Shown: positions 42,546-50,695 of the stretch, one piece after another | How positions within the stretch are numbered: the first letter of the stretch is position 1 | Layout: every line of letters starts with the position of its first letter | From: Microbacterium ureisolvens | GTDB lineage: Bacteria; Actinomycetota; Actinomycetes; Actinomycetales; Microbacteriaceae | Direction: 5' to 3' | Length of the DNA stretch: 64,000 nucleotides | Assembly: GCF_019511645.1 (NCBI RefSeq) | Contig: NZ_JAEUAX010000004.1 | Coordinates: 124,001 to 188,000 of the forward strand | Made by a program: the position numbers and the translations under genes | The notes under the pieces: model-generated | The model's database searches: none | What the model saw: the letters and a program-made list of their open reading frames with translations, nothing else | Told to the model about the DNA's origin: nothing

Positions 42546-43841
42546 TCAGAAGAGCGTGACCGGGTTGAAGAGGTCGGCGAGGATCAGGACCCCGCCCATC
42601 ACCAGCAGCGCCACGAACACGGCGAACGTCAACGGCACCAGCTTGGTCGCATCGACCGGCTTCGGCGGCGGGCGACGGAAGAGCTTGGCCCACACCCGCT
42701 TGATGCCCTCCCAGAGCGCCACCGCGATGTGGCCGCCATCCAACGGCAGGAGCGGAATGAGATTGAACACGAACAGGGCGATGTTCAGCGACGCGAGCAG
42801 CGACAGGAAGCCTGCGACGCGGTTGAGGACGGGCGAATCGGCGGCCGCGACCTCGCCGGACAGGCGGCTCGCGCCGACGATGCTGAGCGGGCCGTTCGGG
42901 TCGCGCTCCTGACCGGTCACGAGATCGACGCCGGTCTGCCACACCTTGGCAGGCAGCTGCCAGATGATCCCCGCGACCGCGCCCACGTTCTGAACGGCCA
43001 TCTGGGGTCCTGCCCAGATCGGCTGCTGCACGTACTCGACGGTCGGGCCGATGCCGACGAATCCGACCTCCTCGGTGGTGGTCGTGCCGTCGGCGGCCGT
43101 CACCTCGGTCTGGATCGTCGCGGGTGTGACCTGCAGCGTCTGCTGTCCGCCGTCGCGCTCGACGACGAAGGTGAGCTGCTCACCGGGCGAGGAGCGGATG
43201 ATGGCGGATGCCTCGGTGAAGTCGGCGACCGGCTCCCCGTCGATCGAGACGATGACGTCGCCCGGCTGGATGCCGGCCGCCTCCGCGGGAGCCGCGGGAG
43301 AGGAGTCGGTGCACTCGGCGGAGGTGGCGGTCGGAACGCACTCCGAGAGGCGCGCGACCTCCGTCGTCGCCGTCTGGATGCCGATGCCGGTCAGCAGGAT
43401 CGAGAACAGCACGATGGCGAAGAAGAAGTTCATCAGCGGCCCGCCGAGCATCACGATGATGCGCTTGTGGATCGGCAGGCGGTAGAAGACGTGCGTGTCG
43501 CCCTCACCCTGCAGCGTCTCGTCGTTCGCGTCGCGGGCGTCCTGCACCATCGTCGCGAAGAAGCCACCGGCGGCGCGTCCGTCGCGTCGGGCTGCCTGCG
43601 GCGACGGCGGGTACATGCCGGCCATCGAGATGTAGCCGCCGAGCGGGATCGCCTTGAATCCGTACTCGGTGCCACGCCAGCGCTTCGACCACAGCGTCGG
43701 GCCGAACCCGATCATGTACTGGCCGACGCGCACCCCGAACTTCTTGGCCGGCCACAGGTGACCGAGCTCGTGCAGCGCGATCGACACGGCGAGGCCCACG
43801 ACCATGAGGGCGACACCGATGACGAACGCGAGGATCTCCAC
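42546..43841 (-). CDS. rseP: Site-2 intramembrane metalloprotease (RseP/Rip1)
   Basis: A 431-residue membrane zinc protease that cleaves regulatory transmembrane proteins such as anti-sigma factors. The first helix carries HELGH (24-28) and the last region carries the second zinc motif NLIPLLPLDGGHI. Between them lies a PDZ domain (EAAGIQPGDVIVSIDGEPVADFTEASAIIRSSPGEQLTFVVERDG). Four hydrophobic helices are seen. TACCGT six bases before the GTG at 43841 gives a leaderless start. It normally sits between dxr and ispG; here it is separated from both. Confidence 0.96.
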   Translation of the reverse strand: MEILAFVIGVALMVVGLAVSIALHELGHLWPAKKFGVRVGQYMIGFGPTLWSKRWRGTEYGFKAIPLGGYISMAGMYPPSPQAARRDGRAAGGFFATMVQDARDANDETLQGEGDTHVFYRLPIHKRIIVMLGGPLMNFFFAIVLFSILLTGIGIQTATTEVARLSECVPTATSAECTDSSPAAPAEAAGIQPGDVIVSIDGEPVADFTEASAIIRSSPGEQLTFVVERDGGQQTLQVTPATIQTEVTAADGTTTTEEVGFVGIGPTVEYVQQPIWAGPQMAVQNVGAVAGIIWQLPAKVWQTGVDLVTGQERDPNGPLSIVGASRLSGEVAAADSPVLNRVAGFLSLLASLNIALFVFNLIPLLPLDGGHIAVALWEGIKRVWAKLFRRPPPKPVDATKLVPLTFAVFVALLVMGGVLILADLFNPVTLF

Positions 43842-43847
43842 ACGCTC

Positions 43848-43853
43848 ACGGTA
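43848..43853 (-). promoter_or_regulatory. -10 element TACCGT of rseP
   Basis: TACCGT on the minus strand ends six bases before the GTG at 43841, with no SD. Confidence 0.6.
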
Positions 43854-43925
43854 CCCGCGCCAGCCTTTGAGTTGGGTGTGACGACGGATCGCCGCAGGCG
43901 GCATGAGAGCGCCTCGCTCCTCCCG

Positions 43926-43931
43926 TAGGCT
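43926..43931 (+). promoter_or_regulatory. Putative -10 element TAGGCT of the membrane protein gene at 43950
   Basis: Same hexamer as the leaderless genes but 18 bases before the GTG, leaving a short leader that contains the SD GAGGAGG. It shows that the hexamer also serves leadered genes. Confidence 0.5.
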
Positions 43932-43949
43932 CGACCCCGAGGAGGAGCC

Positions 43950-44513
43950 GTGACCCCACGCCACGTGCGCGCGCTGCGCGGCACCGCCGCCGCGTGGATC
44001 GCGACCGTCGTGGCCGCCACGGCACACACCCTCGGCGGGGGCGGCGCCCCATCGCCCGCCTTCGTGACGGCGGTCGGCATCCTCGCGGCTCCCCTGGCGG
44101 TCGCCTTCGTCGGCCGACGGCTCTCGGCCTGGCGCATCGGCGCCACCGTGCTCGCGAGCCAGGCACTGTTCCACGTCGCCTTCGCCGTCACGGCAGACGC
44201 CGATCCCGCCGCGCTCCACGGTCACCACGTGACGCGCCTCGGCGGCGACCTCAGCGCCCTCGTAGTCCCCGATGCGCCCATGCTCGCCGCGCACGTGTTC
44301 GCCGCCATCGCGACCGTCGCCGGGCTGTACGGCGGGGAACGGATGCTGCGCGCCCTGGGCCGCGGCATCCGTTCGCTGTTCTCCCGCCTGCGCCCCGTGG
44401 CGCCCCGGCCGTCTCAGCCGCGGTCGGCGCCTCGGCACGCCGGCCGCGCGCTCCTCGCGGCGCGGATCGTCCTGTCGGACGTCTCGCGGCGCGGTCCTCC
44501 CGTCTTCGTCTGA
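43950..44513 (+). CDS. Small multi-helix membrane protein beside YcnI, putative metal-linked
   Basis: A 187-residue protein with about four helices, opening with AAWIATVVAATAHTLGGGGAPSP and containing the His-rich loop LHGHHVTRLGGDL. An Arg/Pro-rich tail is probably cytoplasmic. I do not recognise a named family; similar proteins precede ycnI genes in actinobacteria. The histidines and the adjacent copper-binding YcnI suggest a role in copper handling, which is inference. SD GAGGAGG three bases before the GTG makes the start clear. Confidence 0.65.
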   Translation: MTPRHVRALRGTAAAWIATVVAATAHTLGGGGAPSPAFVTAVGILAAPLAVAFVGRRLSAWRIGATVLASQALFHVAFAVTADADPAALHGHHVTRLGGDLSALVVPDAPMLAAHVFAAIATVAGLYGGERMLRALGRGIRSLFSRLRPVAPRPSQPRSAPRHAGRALLAARIVLSDVSRRGPPVFV

Positions 44514-44644
44514 GCGGCGCCTCGCGCCCCACCCCCCTGCCGGCCGTCGCCCGATGCGCCCGCCGGAATCTCTCGCGTGCCCGGTTCCCGCCGGCGCGCC
44601 TCGATCGGCGATCCCGCCGACGACTCAGACGAAAGACGACAGCG

Positions 44645-45370
44645 ATGACCGATTCCCCCTTCCGTTCCCCCCGCACCCGCCGCTCCGTGATCGGCCTCAC
44701 CGCCGGCCTCGCACTCGCGGTCGGCGCACCGCTCGCGGCGTCCGCCCATGTGCACGTCACGCCCGAGACGGCATCGGCCGGGAGCACACAGACGCTCATA
44801 TTCTCGTTCTCGCATGGCTGCGACGGCTCGCCCACCACCGCGCTCGCCATCGAGATCCCCGAGGGCGTCGGCAACGCGACTCCCCTGGTGCAGGGCGGGT
44901 GGACGATCACGCGCGAGCTCGGCCCGGCCGGCGTTCCGACCCGGGTCGTGTACACCGCCGACACGCCTGTCGAGGACGGCCTCAAGGCCGCCGTCTCGAT
45001 GGACGTGCTCTTCACCGAGGGCGCCGCCGACACGACTGCGGCCTTCCCGGTGACGCAGACGTGCGCCGAAGGCGAGACCGCATGGACGCAGATCGCCGAG
45101 GAGGGCGAGGACCCGCACGACCTCGACGCCCCTGCGCCGCTGGTGACGGTCGGCGCCGTGGCGGACGACGCCGACACCGGGCACGGCGATGCCGCTGCCG
45201 ACGACGCGGGTCACGCCACGCACGACGGCGCCGCAGCGGGGGCCGACGACGGGGACGCAGCATCCGTCTCCTCCCCTGACCCGGTCGCCCGATGGCTCGC
45301 CGTCGGCGGGCTCGCGGCGGGGATCGCGGCGCTCGTGGTCGTGCTGGTGCGGGGGCGCCGCAAGGCCTGA
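44645..45370 (+). CDS. YcnI (DUF1775) copper-binding envelope protein
   Basis: A 241-residue exported protein. A signal peptide (SVIGLTAGLALAVGAPLAASA) is followed by the mature start HVHVTPETASAGST; in studied YcnI the new N-terminal His and a conserved Trp bind Cu(II). The DUF1775 fold continues with TLIFSFSHGCDGSPTTALAIEIPEGV and GGWTITREL. A His/Asp-rich stretch (DTGHGDAAADDAGHATHDG) lies before a C-terminal transmembrane helix and RRKA tail. It probably captures copper outside the membrane, with the upstream membrane protein as a possible partner. Confidence 0.9.
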   Translation: MTDSPFRSPRTRRSVIGLTAGLALAVGAPLAASAHVHVTPETASAGSTQTLIFSFSHGCDGSPTTALAIEIPEGVGNATPLVQGGWTITRELGPAGVPTRVVYTADTPVEDGLKAAVSMDVLFTEGAADTTAAFPVTQTCAEGETAWTQIAEEGEDPHDLDAPAPLVTVGAVADDADTGHGDAAADDAGHATHDGAAAGADDGDAASVSSPDPVARWLAVGGLAAGIAALVVVLVRGRRKA

Positions 45371-45448
45371 TCGCAACTCGTGCCGGTCGTCGGGCGAGCG
45401 GGCCGCCCGCCGCTCGACGACCGGCCCCCGTGCGAAGATGGATGCGCC

Positions 45449-47113
45449 ATGCCGACCGACGCGCCCTCGAACCTGCCCCCGGTACTGCGTCCCGACGCGC
45501 CGCCGACTCACTCGCTCAAAGACCTCGCGGCACGCTTCGCCGTCGACGTCCGCGGTGACGTCGCCGACGCCACGCTGACCGGTCTCACACTCGCGACCGC
45601 CGACCTGCGACCCGGCGACGTCTTCGTCGCGGTGCAGGGGGTCAACCGCCACGGCGCCGAGTTCGCCGCGACGGCAGCCGAGAAGGGCGCTGTCGCGGTC
45701 GTGACGGATGCTGCCGGAGCCGACGCCGCCGCCGCGAGCGGGCTGCCCGTGGTGCTGGTGGACAACCCTCGCGCGATCCTCGGCGAGCTGTCGGCCTGGG
45801 TCTACAGCACAGGCCGCGACGACGACCTCCCCACGCTGTTCGGCACGACCGGCACCAACGGCAAGACGAGCGTCTCGCACCTGCTCGAGGGCATCCTCGG
45901 GCAGATCGGCGTCACCACCGGCCTGTCGTCCACCGCCGAGCGCCACATCGCCGGGCAGGTCATCGTGTCGCGGCTCACGACCCCAGAGGCGTACGAGATG
46001 CACGCCCTCCTCGCGCTCATGCGCGAACGCGGCGTGGAGGCCGTCGCGGTCGAGGTGAGCGCGCAGGCGCTCAGCCGCCGCCGCGTCGACGGCATCGTGT
46101 TCGACGTCGCCGGCTTCACCAACCTCACGCACGACCACCTCGACGACTACGCCGACATGCGCGAGTACTTCGAGGCGAAGCTGCCGCTGTTCCGCGCCGA
46201 CCGCGCGCGACGCGCCGTCGTGTGCGTCGACTCCGAGCCCGGCGCCGAGGTCGTGGCGCGCAGCGAGGTGCCTACCGTGACGGTGGGCACGCCCGCGCTG
46301 GCTTCGGATCCGGATGCCGCCGCCGCCGCCGACTGGGTGGTCGAGATCCTCGACGAGCGCCAGGTCGGCACCGAGTTCCGCCTCACCGCGCGCGACGGAC
46401 GCACGCTCACCACCCTCGTCCCCGTGATCGGGCGCCACATGGCGGCCAACGCCGGGCTCGCGATCGTGATGATCCTCGAGGGCGGCTACGCGTGGGAGCG
46501 GCTGGTCGCGGCGCTGGACGGCGCCCGGATCGAGGCGTACCTGCCGGGGCGCACGGAGCTCGTCTCGGGCGAGACCGGCCCCGCGGTCTACGTCGACTTC
46601 GGCCACTCCCCCGACGCGTTCGAGAAGACGCTCGCGGCCGTGCGCCGCGTCACGCCGGGAAAGGTCGTGATGCTCTTCGGCGCCGACGGCGACCGGGACG
46701 CCACGAAGCGCCACGACATGGGCCGCACCGGCGTCCAGGGCAGCGACATCCTGGTCATCACCGATCACCACCCGCGTCACGAGGACCCGGACTCGATCCG
46801 CGCGACCCTCGTCGAGGGGGCGCGGCGGGCACAGCCGGATGCCGAGATCCATGAGTACTCGCCGCCCGAGCGCGCGATCATCGAGGCCGTGGCCCTCGTC
46901 GGCGACGGCGACGCCATCCTCTGGGCCGGCCCCGGTCACCAGGACTACCGCGACATCCGCGGCGTCCGCACGCCGTACTCCGCACGCGAGCTCGCCCGTC
47001 GCGCGCTGCGCGAGGCGGGGTGGCCCGTGCCCGAGCCGCACTGGCCGGTGCCGTACCCGGAGGACGTGACCCCGGCCTCCGACCCCCTGCGCCCCGTCTA
47101 CCCGGAGGCCTGA
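45449..47113 (+). CDS. Mur ligase family protein, MurE-like
   Basis: A 554-residue ATP-dependent amide ligase. It has the P-loop GTTGTNGKTS (132-141), the carbamylated-Lys region YFEAKLPLF (K244), and TNLTHDHLDDY and GRHMAANAGLAIVM typical of MurE. The segment equivalent to the amino-acid-selecting DNPR of diaminopimelate-adding MurE reads HHPR (440-443 in TDHHPRHEDP), so substrate choice is unclear. It is far from any dcw division cluster, and may be a second Mur ligase or the genome's Lys/Orn-type MurE. No clear SD or -10 spacing was found. It converges on dxr. Confidence 0.88.
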   Translation: MPTDAPSNLPPVLRPDAPPTHSLKDLAARFAVDVRGDVADATLTGLTLATADLRPGDVFVAVQGVNRHGAEFAATAAEKGAVAVVTDAAGADAAAASGLPVVLVDNPRAILGELSAWVYSTGRDDDLPTLFGTTGTNGKTSVSHLLEGILGQIGVTTGLSSTAERHIAGQVIVSRLTTPEAYEMHALLALMRERGVEAVAVEVSAQALSRRRVDGIVFDVAGFTNLTHDHLDDYADMREYFEAKLPLFRADRARRAVVCVDSEPGAEVVARSEVPTVTVGTPALASDPDAAAAADWVVEILDERQVGTEFRLTARDGRTLTTLVPVIGRHMAANAGLAIVMILEGGYAWERLVAALDGARIEAYLPGRTELVSGETGPAVYVDFGHSPDAFEKTLAAVRRVTPGKVVMLFGADGDRDATKRHDMGRTGVQGSDILVITDHHPRHEDPDSIRATLVEGARRAQPDAEIHEYSPPERAIIEAVALVGDGDAILWAGPGHQDYRDIRGVRTPYSARELARRALREAGWPVPEPHWPVPYPEDVTPASDPLRPVYPEA

Positions 47114-47137
47114 GCGCTCGCTCCCGGTCTCCGGTAA

Positions 47138-48223
47138 TCAGGATGCTGCGGCGATGACCTTGTCGGCCTTGCGGCGCGCCCAGTCCTCGGCGTCGGTGAG
47201 AGCCTCCCGGGTGAGGGCGTCGGGCGCGTCGTGCTTGTCGACGACGCGCTCGATGACATCGATGATGCCGAGGAAGCTGAGTCGGCCCTCGTGGAACGCG
47301 TCGACGGCCTGCTCGTTCGCCGCATTGAACACCGCGGGATAGGTCCCGCCGGCGCGCCCCACCTGCTTGGCGAGCCGTACGGCGGGGAAAGCGGCGTCGT
47401 CGAGCGGCTCGAACGTCCACGACGTCGCCGTGGTCCAGTCGAGCGGCCGGCCGACGCCGGCGACCCGATGGGGCCAGTCGAGGCCGAGTGAGATGGGCAG
47501 GCGCATGTCGGGCGGTGAGGCCTGCGCGATCGTGGAGCCGTCGACGAACTCGACCATCGAGTGCACGATCGACTGCGGGTGCACGACGACGTCGATCTCG
47601 GAGTACGGCACCGCGAAGAGGAGGTGCGCCTCGATGACCTCGAGGCCCTTGTTGACCAGGGTCGCCGAGTTGGTGGTGACGACGCGGCCCATGTCCCACG
47701 TGGGATGGGCGAGGGCCTCGGCGGGGGTGACGTTCTCGAGCGATTCGCGGGTGCGGCCCCGGAACGGGCCGCCCGATGCCGTGAGCACAAGCCGGCGGAC
47801 CTCGCCACGCTCCCCTGAACGCAGGGCCTGTGCGAGGGCGGAGTGCTCCGAGTCGACCGGGACGATCTGTCCCGGTCGGGCGCGCGCCGTGACGAGGTCG
47901 CCGCCGACGATCAGCGACTCCTTGTTCGCGAGCGCGAGCGTGCGACCGGTCTCGAGCGCGGCGAGGGTCGGGCCGAGGCCGACAGAGCCGGTGATGCCGT
48001 TGAGGACGACGTCCGCCTCGACATCGCGTACCAGCTGCTCGGCCTCGACGGCGCCGAGCGCGGTGCTCTCGACGCCGAACTCTGCGGCCTGCGCATCGAG
48101 CGTCTGACGGTCGGATCCCGCGGCGAGACCCACCACCTCGAACCGCCGGGGATTGGCCCGCACGACGTCGAGCGCCTGTGTGCCGATGGAGCCGGTCGAG
48201 CCGAGGATGAGGACGCGCCGCAT
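47138..48223 (-). CDS. dxr: 1-deoxy-D-xylulose 5-phosphate reductoisomerase
   Basis: A 361-residue NADPH enzyme, the committed step of the MEP isoprenoid pathway. The Rossmann motif [15 protein letters not shown] opens the protein; [21 protein letters not shown] (metal-binding D and E), [11 protein letters not shown] and [18 protein letters not shown] are all present. TAGGCT six bases before the ATG gives a leaderless start. In many actinobacteria it leads a dxr-rseP-ispG cluster; here 3.3 kb of unrelated genes intervene before rseP. Confidence 0.97.
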   Translation of the reverse strand: MRRVLILGSTGSIGTQALDVVRANPRRFEVVGLAAGSDRQTLDAQAAEFGVESTALGAVEAEQLVRDVEADVVLNGITGSVGLGPTLAALETGRTLALANKESLIVGGDLVTARARPGQIVPVDSEHSALAQALRSGERGEVRRLVLTASGGPFRGRTRESLENVTPAEALAHPTWDMGRVVTTNSATLVNKGLEVIEAHLLFAVPYSEIDVVVHPQSIVHSMVEFVDGSTIAQASPPDMRLPISLGLDWPHRVAGVGRPLDWTTATSWTFEPLDDAAFPAVRLAKQVGRAGGTYPAVFNAANEQAVDAFHEGRLSFLGIIDVIERVVDKHDAPDALTREALTDAEDWARRKADKVIAAAS

Positions 48224-48229
48224 CCGGCC

Positions 48230-48235
48230 AGCCTA
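48230..48235 (-). promoter_or_regulatory. -10 element TAGGCT of dxr
   Basis: TAGGCT on the minus strand ends six bases before the ATG at 48223; no SD. Confidence 0.65.
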
Positions 48236-48264
48236 TCGCCGGGCCGGATGCGGGCCGCCTCGGG

Positions 48265-49233
48265 TCACTGCTGGGCGGCGGCGCGCTGCACGCCGAGGAT
48301 GTCGACGACGAAGACGAGGGTCTCGTCCTGCAGCTCGTGGCCCTCGCTCGCGCCGTAGCCGAACTCCGGCGGGATCACGACGAGCACCTGCGAGCCGACC
48401 GTCTGGCCTTCGAGCGCCTGCTGGAAGCCGGCGACCACGCCCGTCGTCTGGAAGGCCGTGGGCTGGCCGCGATCCCAGCTCGAGTCGAAGACGGAGCCGT
48501 CCGACCACTTCACGCCGGTGTACTGCACGAACACGGTGTCACCCGACTCGACGACCGGGCCGTCGCCCTTCTTGAGCTCCGCGATCTGCACCTCGGTCGG
48601 GGGCTCCTCGGCGGGCACGGTGATGGTGGGCGCGCCGTCGTCGTCGAGCTCGACCGTCGGCATGCCGTCGACCGGGTCCTGCTCGGCGCCGTCGGCACTG
48701 GTCGGGATGAAGTCGGTGGTCTCGGCGACGATCACGACCGGCGACGCGCCCTCGCCGAAGGCGCTGCCCGGGATGGACATCGCGACCGTCGAGCCGACGG
48801 GCGCGCACTCCAGGGCGGCGACGAACAGGGAGTACTGCTGCGGATCCATGATGATCGGGACCGCGCCGGAGTCGTCGGCCGAGGTGTCAGACGAATCCTG
48901 CAGGACCTCACCGGTCGAGCCGTCGTACAGGGTGTAGAAGCCGCTGACGAGGTCGCCCGACACGACGTCGTCGCCCGAGCCCTCGGTCACGATCGTGCGC
49001 TCGACGTCCTCGAAGGCGAGGGTGTCGGGGAGGGTCGCCGCCAGATCCGCACCGCTGCCCGTGACCTCGATCGCGTCGGAGTCCGCGCCCGGCTGGGCGT
49101 CGAGCAGGCACTCGGAAGAGGCGGTCGACGTGGGCGTGGGCGTGGCGTTCGGATCGGCCGACCCGGAGCAGCCCGCAAGCAGCAGGGTCGACACGGCGAC
49201 GACGGACAGGGCGGCGAACGGGCGAATGCGCAC
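48265..49233 (-). CDS. FKBP-type peptidyl-prolyl isomerase lipoprotein
   Basis: A 322-residue secreted lipoprotein with lipobox LLAGC at the end of its signal peptide. The C-terminal ~90 residues form a canonical FKBP domain (DTVFVQYTGVKWSDGSVFDSSW, GFQQALEGQTVGSQVLVVIPPEFGYG, LVFVVDILGV). The preceding half (GDLVSGFYTLYDGSTGEVLQDS...AALECAPVGSTVAMSIPGSAFGEG...VVIVAETTDFIP) looks like a second, degenerate FKBP domain. It likely helps fold exported proteins. The GTG start has GAGG seven bases upstream. It lies directly upstream of dxr on the same strand. Confidence 0.92.
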   Translation of the reverse strand: MRIRPFAALSVVAVSTLLLAGCSGSADPNATPTPTSTASSECLLDAQPGADSDAIEVTGSGADLAATLPDTLAFEDVERTIVTEGSGDDVVSGDLVSGFYTLYDGSTGEVLQDSSDTSADDSGAVPIIMDPQQYSLFVAALECAPVGSTVAMSIPGSAFGEGASPVVIVAETTDFIPTSADGAEQDPVDGMPTVELDDDGAPTITVPAEEPPTEVQIAELKKGDGPVVESGDTVFVQYTGVKWSDGSVFDSSWDRGQPTAFQTTGVVAGFQQALEGQTVGSQVLVVIPPEFGYGASEGHELQDETLVFVVDILGVQRAAAQQ

Positions 49234-49335
49234 GGAACAACCTCGAGTCAGGGGGAAGGGAAGGCTCCATCCTTTCGCATCTTTCCTCCGTTCGCGCTGG
49301 GAAACGGCATGCCGATACCGGAATGCAACGGGGAG

Positions 49336-49341
49336 TACCCT
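49336..49341 (+). promoter_or_regulatory. -10 element TACCCT of plsC
   Basis: TACCCT ends six bases before the GTG at 49348, with no SD. Confidence 0.55.
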
Positions 49342-49347
49342 CTACGG

Positions 49348-50136
49348 GTGACTTCCGACCTCGTGCCCGGCGCCGAAGACACCCCGGACGAGACGGTGGA
49401 AGAGCCGCAGTCCCCCGAGGCCGCGCCTCGCCGCATGGGCCTCACGTACGCTCTGGGGCGCAGCATCCTCACGCCCCTCGCGCGGATCGTGTACCGCCCG
49501 CATATCGAGGGCAAGGCCAACGTCCCGAAGTCGGGCCCGGTCATCTTCGCCAGCAATCACCTGTCGTTCATCGACTCGATCGCCATCCCGGTCGCCGCTC
49601 CGCGACCCGTCCACTTCCTGGCGAAGTCGAGCTACTTCGAGAAGCCGGCCTCGCGCTGGTTCTTCACCTCGATCGGCGCGATCCCCGTCCAGCGCGGCGC
49701 GGGACAGGCGGCGCTCGACGCGCTCGACCAGCAGCGCGCCCTCCTCGACGACGGCAAGGCGGTGGCCCTCTACCCGGAGGGCACGCGCTCGCTGGACGGC
49801 CGCCTCTACAAGGGCCGCACGGGCGTCGCGTTCCTCGCGCTGCAGGCCGGGGCGCGCGTCGTGCCGGTGGGTCTCATCGGCACCGACAAGGTGATGCCGG
49901 TGGGCGCGAAGAAGCCGTCGTTCCAGCACCGCATCACCGTCAGGTTCGGTGAGCCCCTCGATCTCGCCCACCACGGGCCCGCCACCTCGGGCAAGGCCCG
50001 CCGGCTCGCGACCGACGAGATCATGGCCGCGATCCACGCCCTCTCGGGCCAGGAGCTCGCGAACGCCTACAACGAGGTTCCCGCGCACAACACCATCGAC
50101 CGCATCAAGCAGGTCCTCCCCCACGAGCGCCGCTGA
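49348..50136 (+). CDS. plsC: 1-acyl-sn-glycerol-3-phosphate acyltransferase (PlsC family)
   Basis: A 262-residue acyltransferase making phosphatidic acid or acylating a related phospholipid precursor. The catalytic NHxxxxD motif appears as ASNHLSFID; the phosphate-binding LYPEGTRSLDGRLYKGRTGVAFLAL and the PVGLIGTDKV strand follow. The N-terminal ~35 residues are acidic and Pro-rich. The GTG at 49348 is supported by TACCCT six bases upstream. It converges on the OsmC gene through a short GC hairpin. Confidence 0.92.
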   Translation: MTSDLVPGAEDTPDETVEEPQSPEAAPRRMGLTYALGRSILTPLARIVYRPHIEGKANVPKSGPVIFASNHLSFIDSIAIPVAAPRPVHFLAKSSYFEKPASRWFFTSIGAIPVQRGAGQAALDALDQQRALLDDGKAVALYPEGTRSLDGRLYKGRTGVAFLALQAGARVVPVGLIGTDKVMPVGAKKPSFQHRITVRFGEPLDLAHHGPATSGKARRLATDEIMAAIHALSGQELANAYNEVPAHNTIDRIKQVLPHERR

Positions 50137-50154
50137 CGCACGGCCGGCTCCCGG

Positions 50155-50173
50155 GCCCGCTCAGCGAGCGGGC
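50155..50173. terminator. Terminator-like hairpin between plsC and the OsmC gene
   Basis: GCCCGCTC and its complement form an 8-bp stem with an AGC loop, overlapping the OsmC stop codon. It may end transcription from both sides. Confidence 0.6.
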
Positions 50174-50643
50174 GGAGCGACCGCGATCGTGGGTTCGTGG
50201 CGCACGGGGAAGTTCACCGAGTTCGCGATGAAGCACCACTCGTTGGCCTGCGCATGCGCCGCGGTCGCGGCATCCGTCATCGACGCGTCCGCGACCGTCA
50301 CCCGCGGTCGCAGCACGACCTCTCGGAAGGCGCCGCCGCCGCGGCCGTCTTCGACCATCAGACCGGATGCCTCGTCCTCATAACCGGTGACCACCACGCC
50401 CGCCTGCACACACGCGTGGAGGTACGACAGCAGGTGACACTGGCTGAGCGCCGCGAGCAGCATGTCCTCGGGGTTCCAGCGGGACGGGTCGCCCCGGAAC
50501 GGCTTGTCGGAGGAGGCGAGCAGTGCCGGCTTGCCGTCGATCTCGATCGTCGACGCCCGGTCGTAATCCCGGTAACCAGAGGTGCCGGTGCCGCGGTCGC
50601 CGTTCCACGTCGTCCGGACGGAGTATCGATGCTCGCCCCACAT
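50161..50643 (-). CDS. OsmC family peroxidase-like protein
   Basis: A 160-residue protein of the OsmC/Ohr superfamily, thiol-based peroxidases that reduce organic hydroperoxides. The second-cysteine helix reads PEDMLLAALSQCHLLSYLHAC; the first-cysteine position, expected in a strand near the N-terminal half, is less clear, so this is nearer a general OsmC-like than a classical Ohr protein. The C-terminal HAQANEWCFIANSVNFPV is family-typical. The ATG at 50643 has CAGACT six bases upstream and no SD; a GTG two codons earlier is possible. Confidence 0.87.
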   Translation of the reverse strand: MWGEHRYSVRTTWNGDRGTGTSGYRDYDRASTIEIDGKPALLASSDKPFRGDPSRWNPEDMLLAALSQCHLLSYLHACVQAGVVVTGYEDEASGLMVEDGRGGGAFREVVLRPRVTVADASMTDAATAAHAQANEWCFIANSVNFPVRHEPTIAVAPPAR

Positions 50644-50683
50644 GAGCACAGTCTGTCATGCGGGCGCAGAGCCCCTCCGGCGG

Positions 50684-50689
50684 TAGGCT
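50684..50689 (+). promoter_or_regulatory. -10 element TAGGCT of the asparaginase gene
   Basis: TAGGCT ends six bases before the GTG at 50696; no SD. Confidence 0.65.
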
Positions 50690-50695
50690 GTCGGG

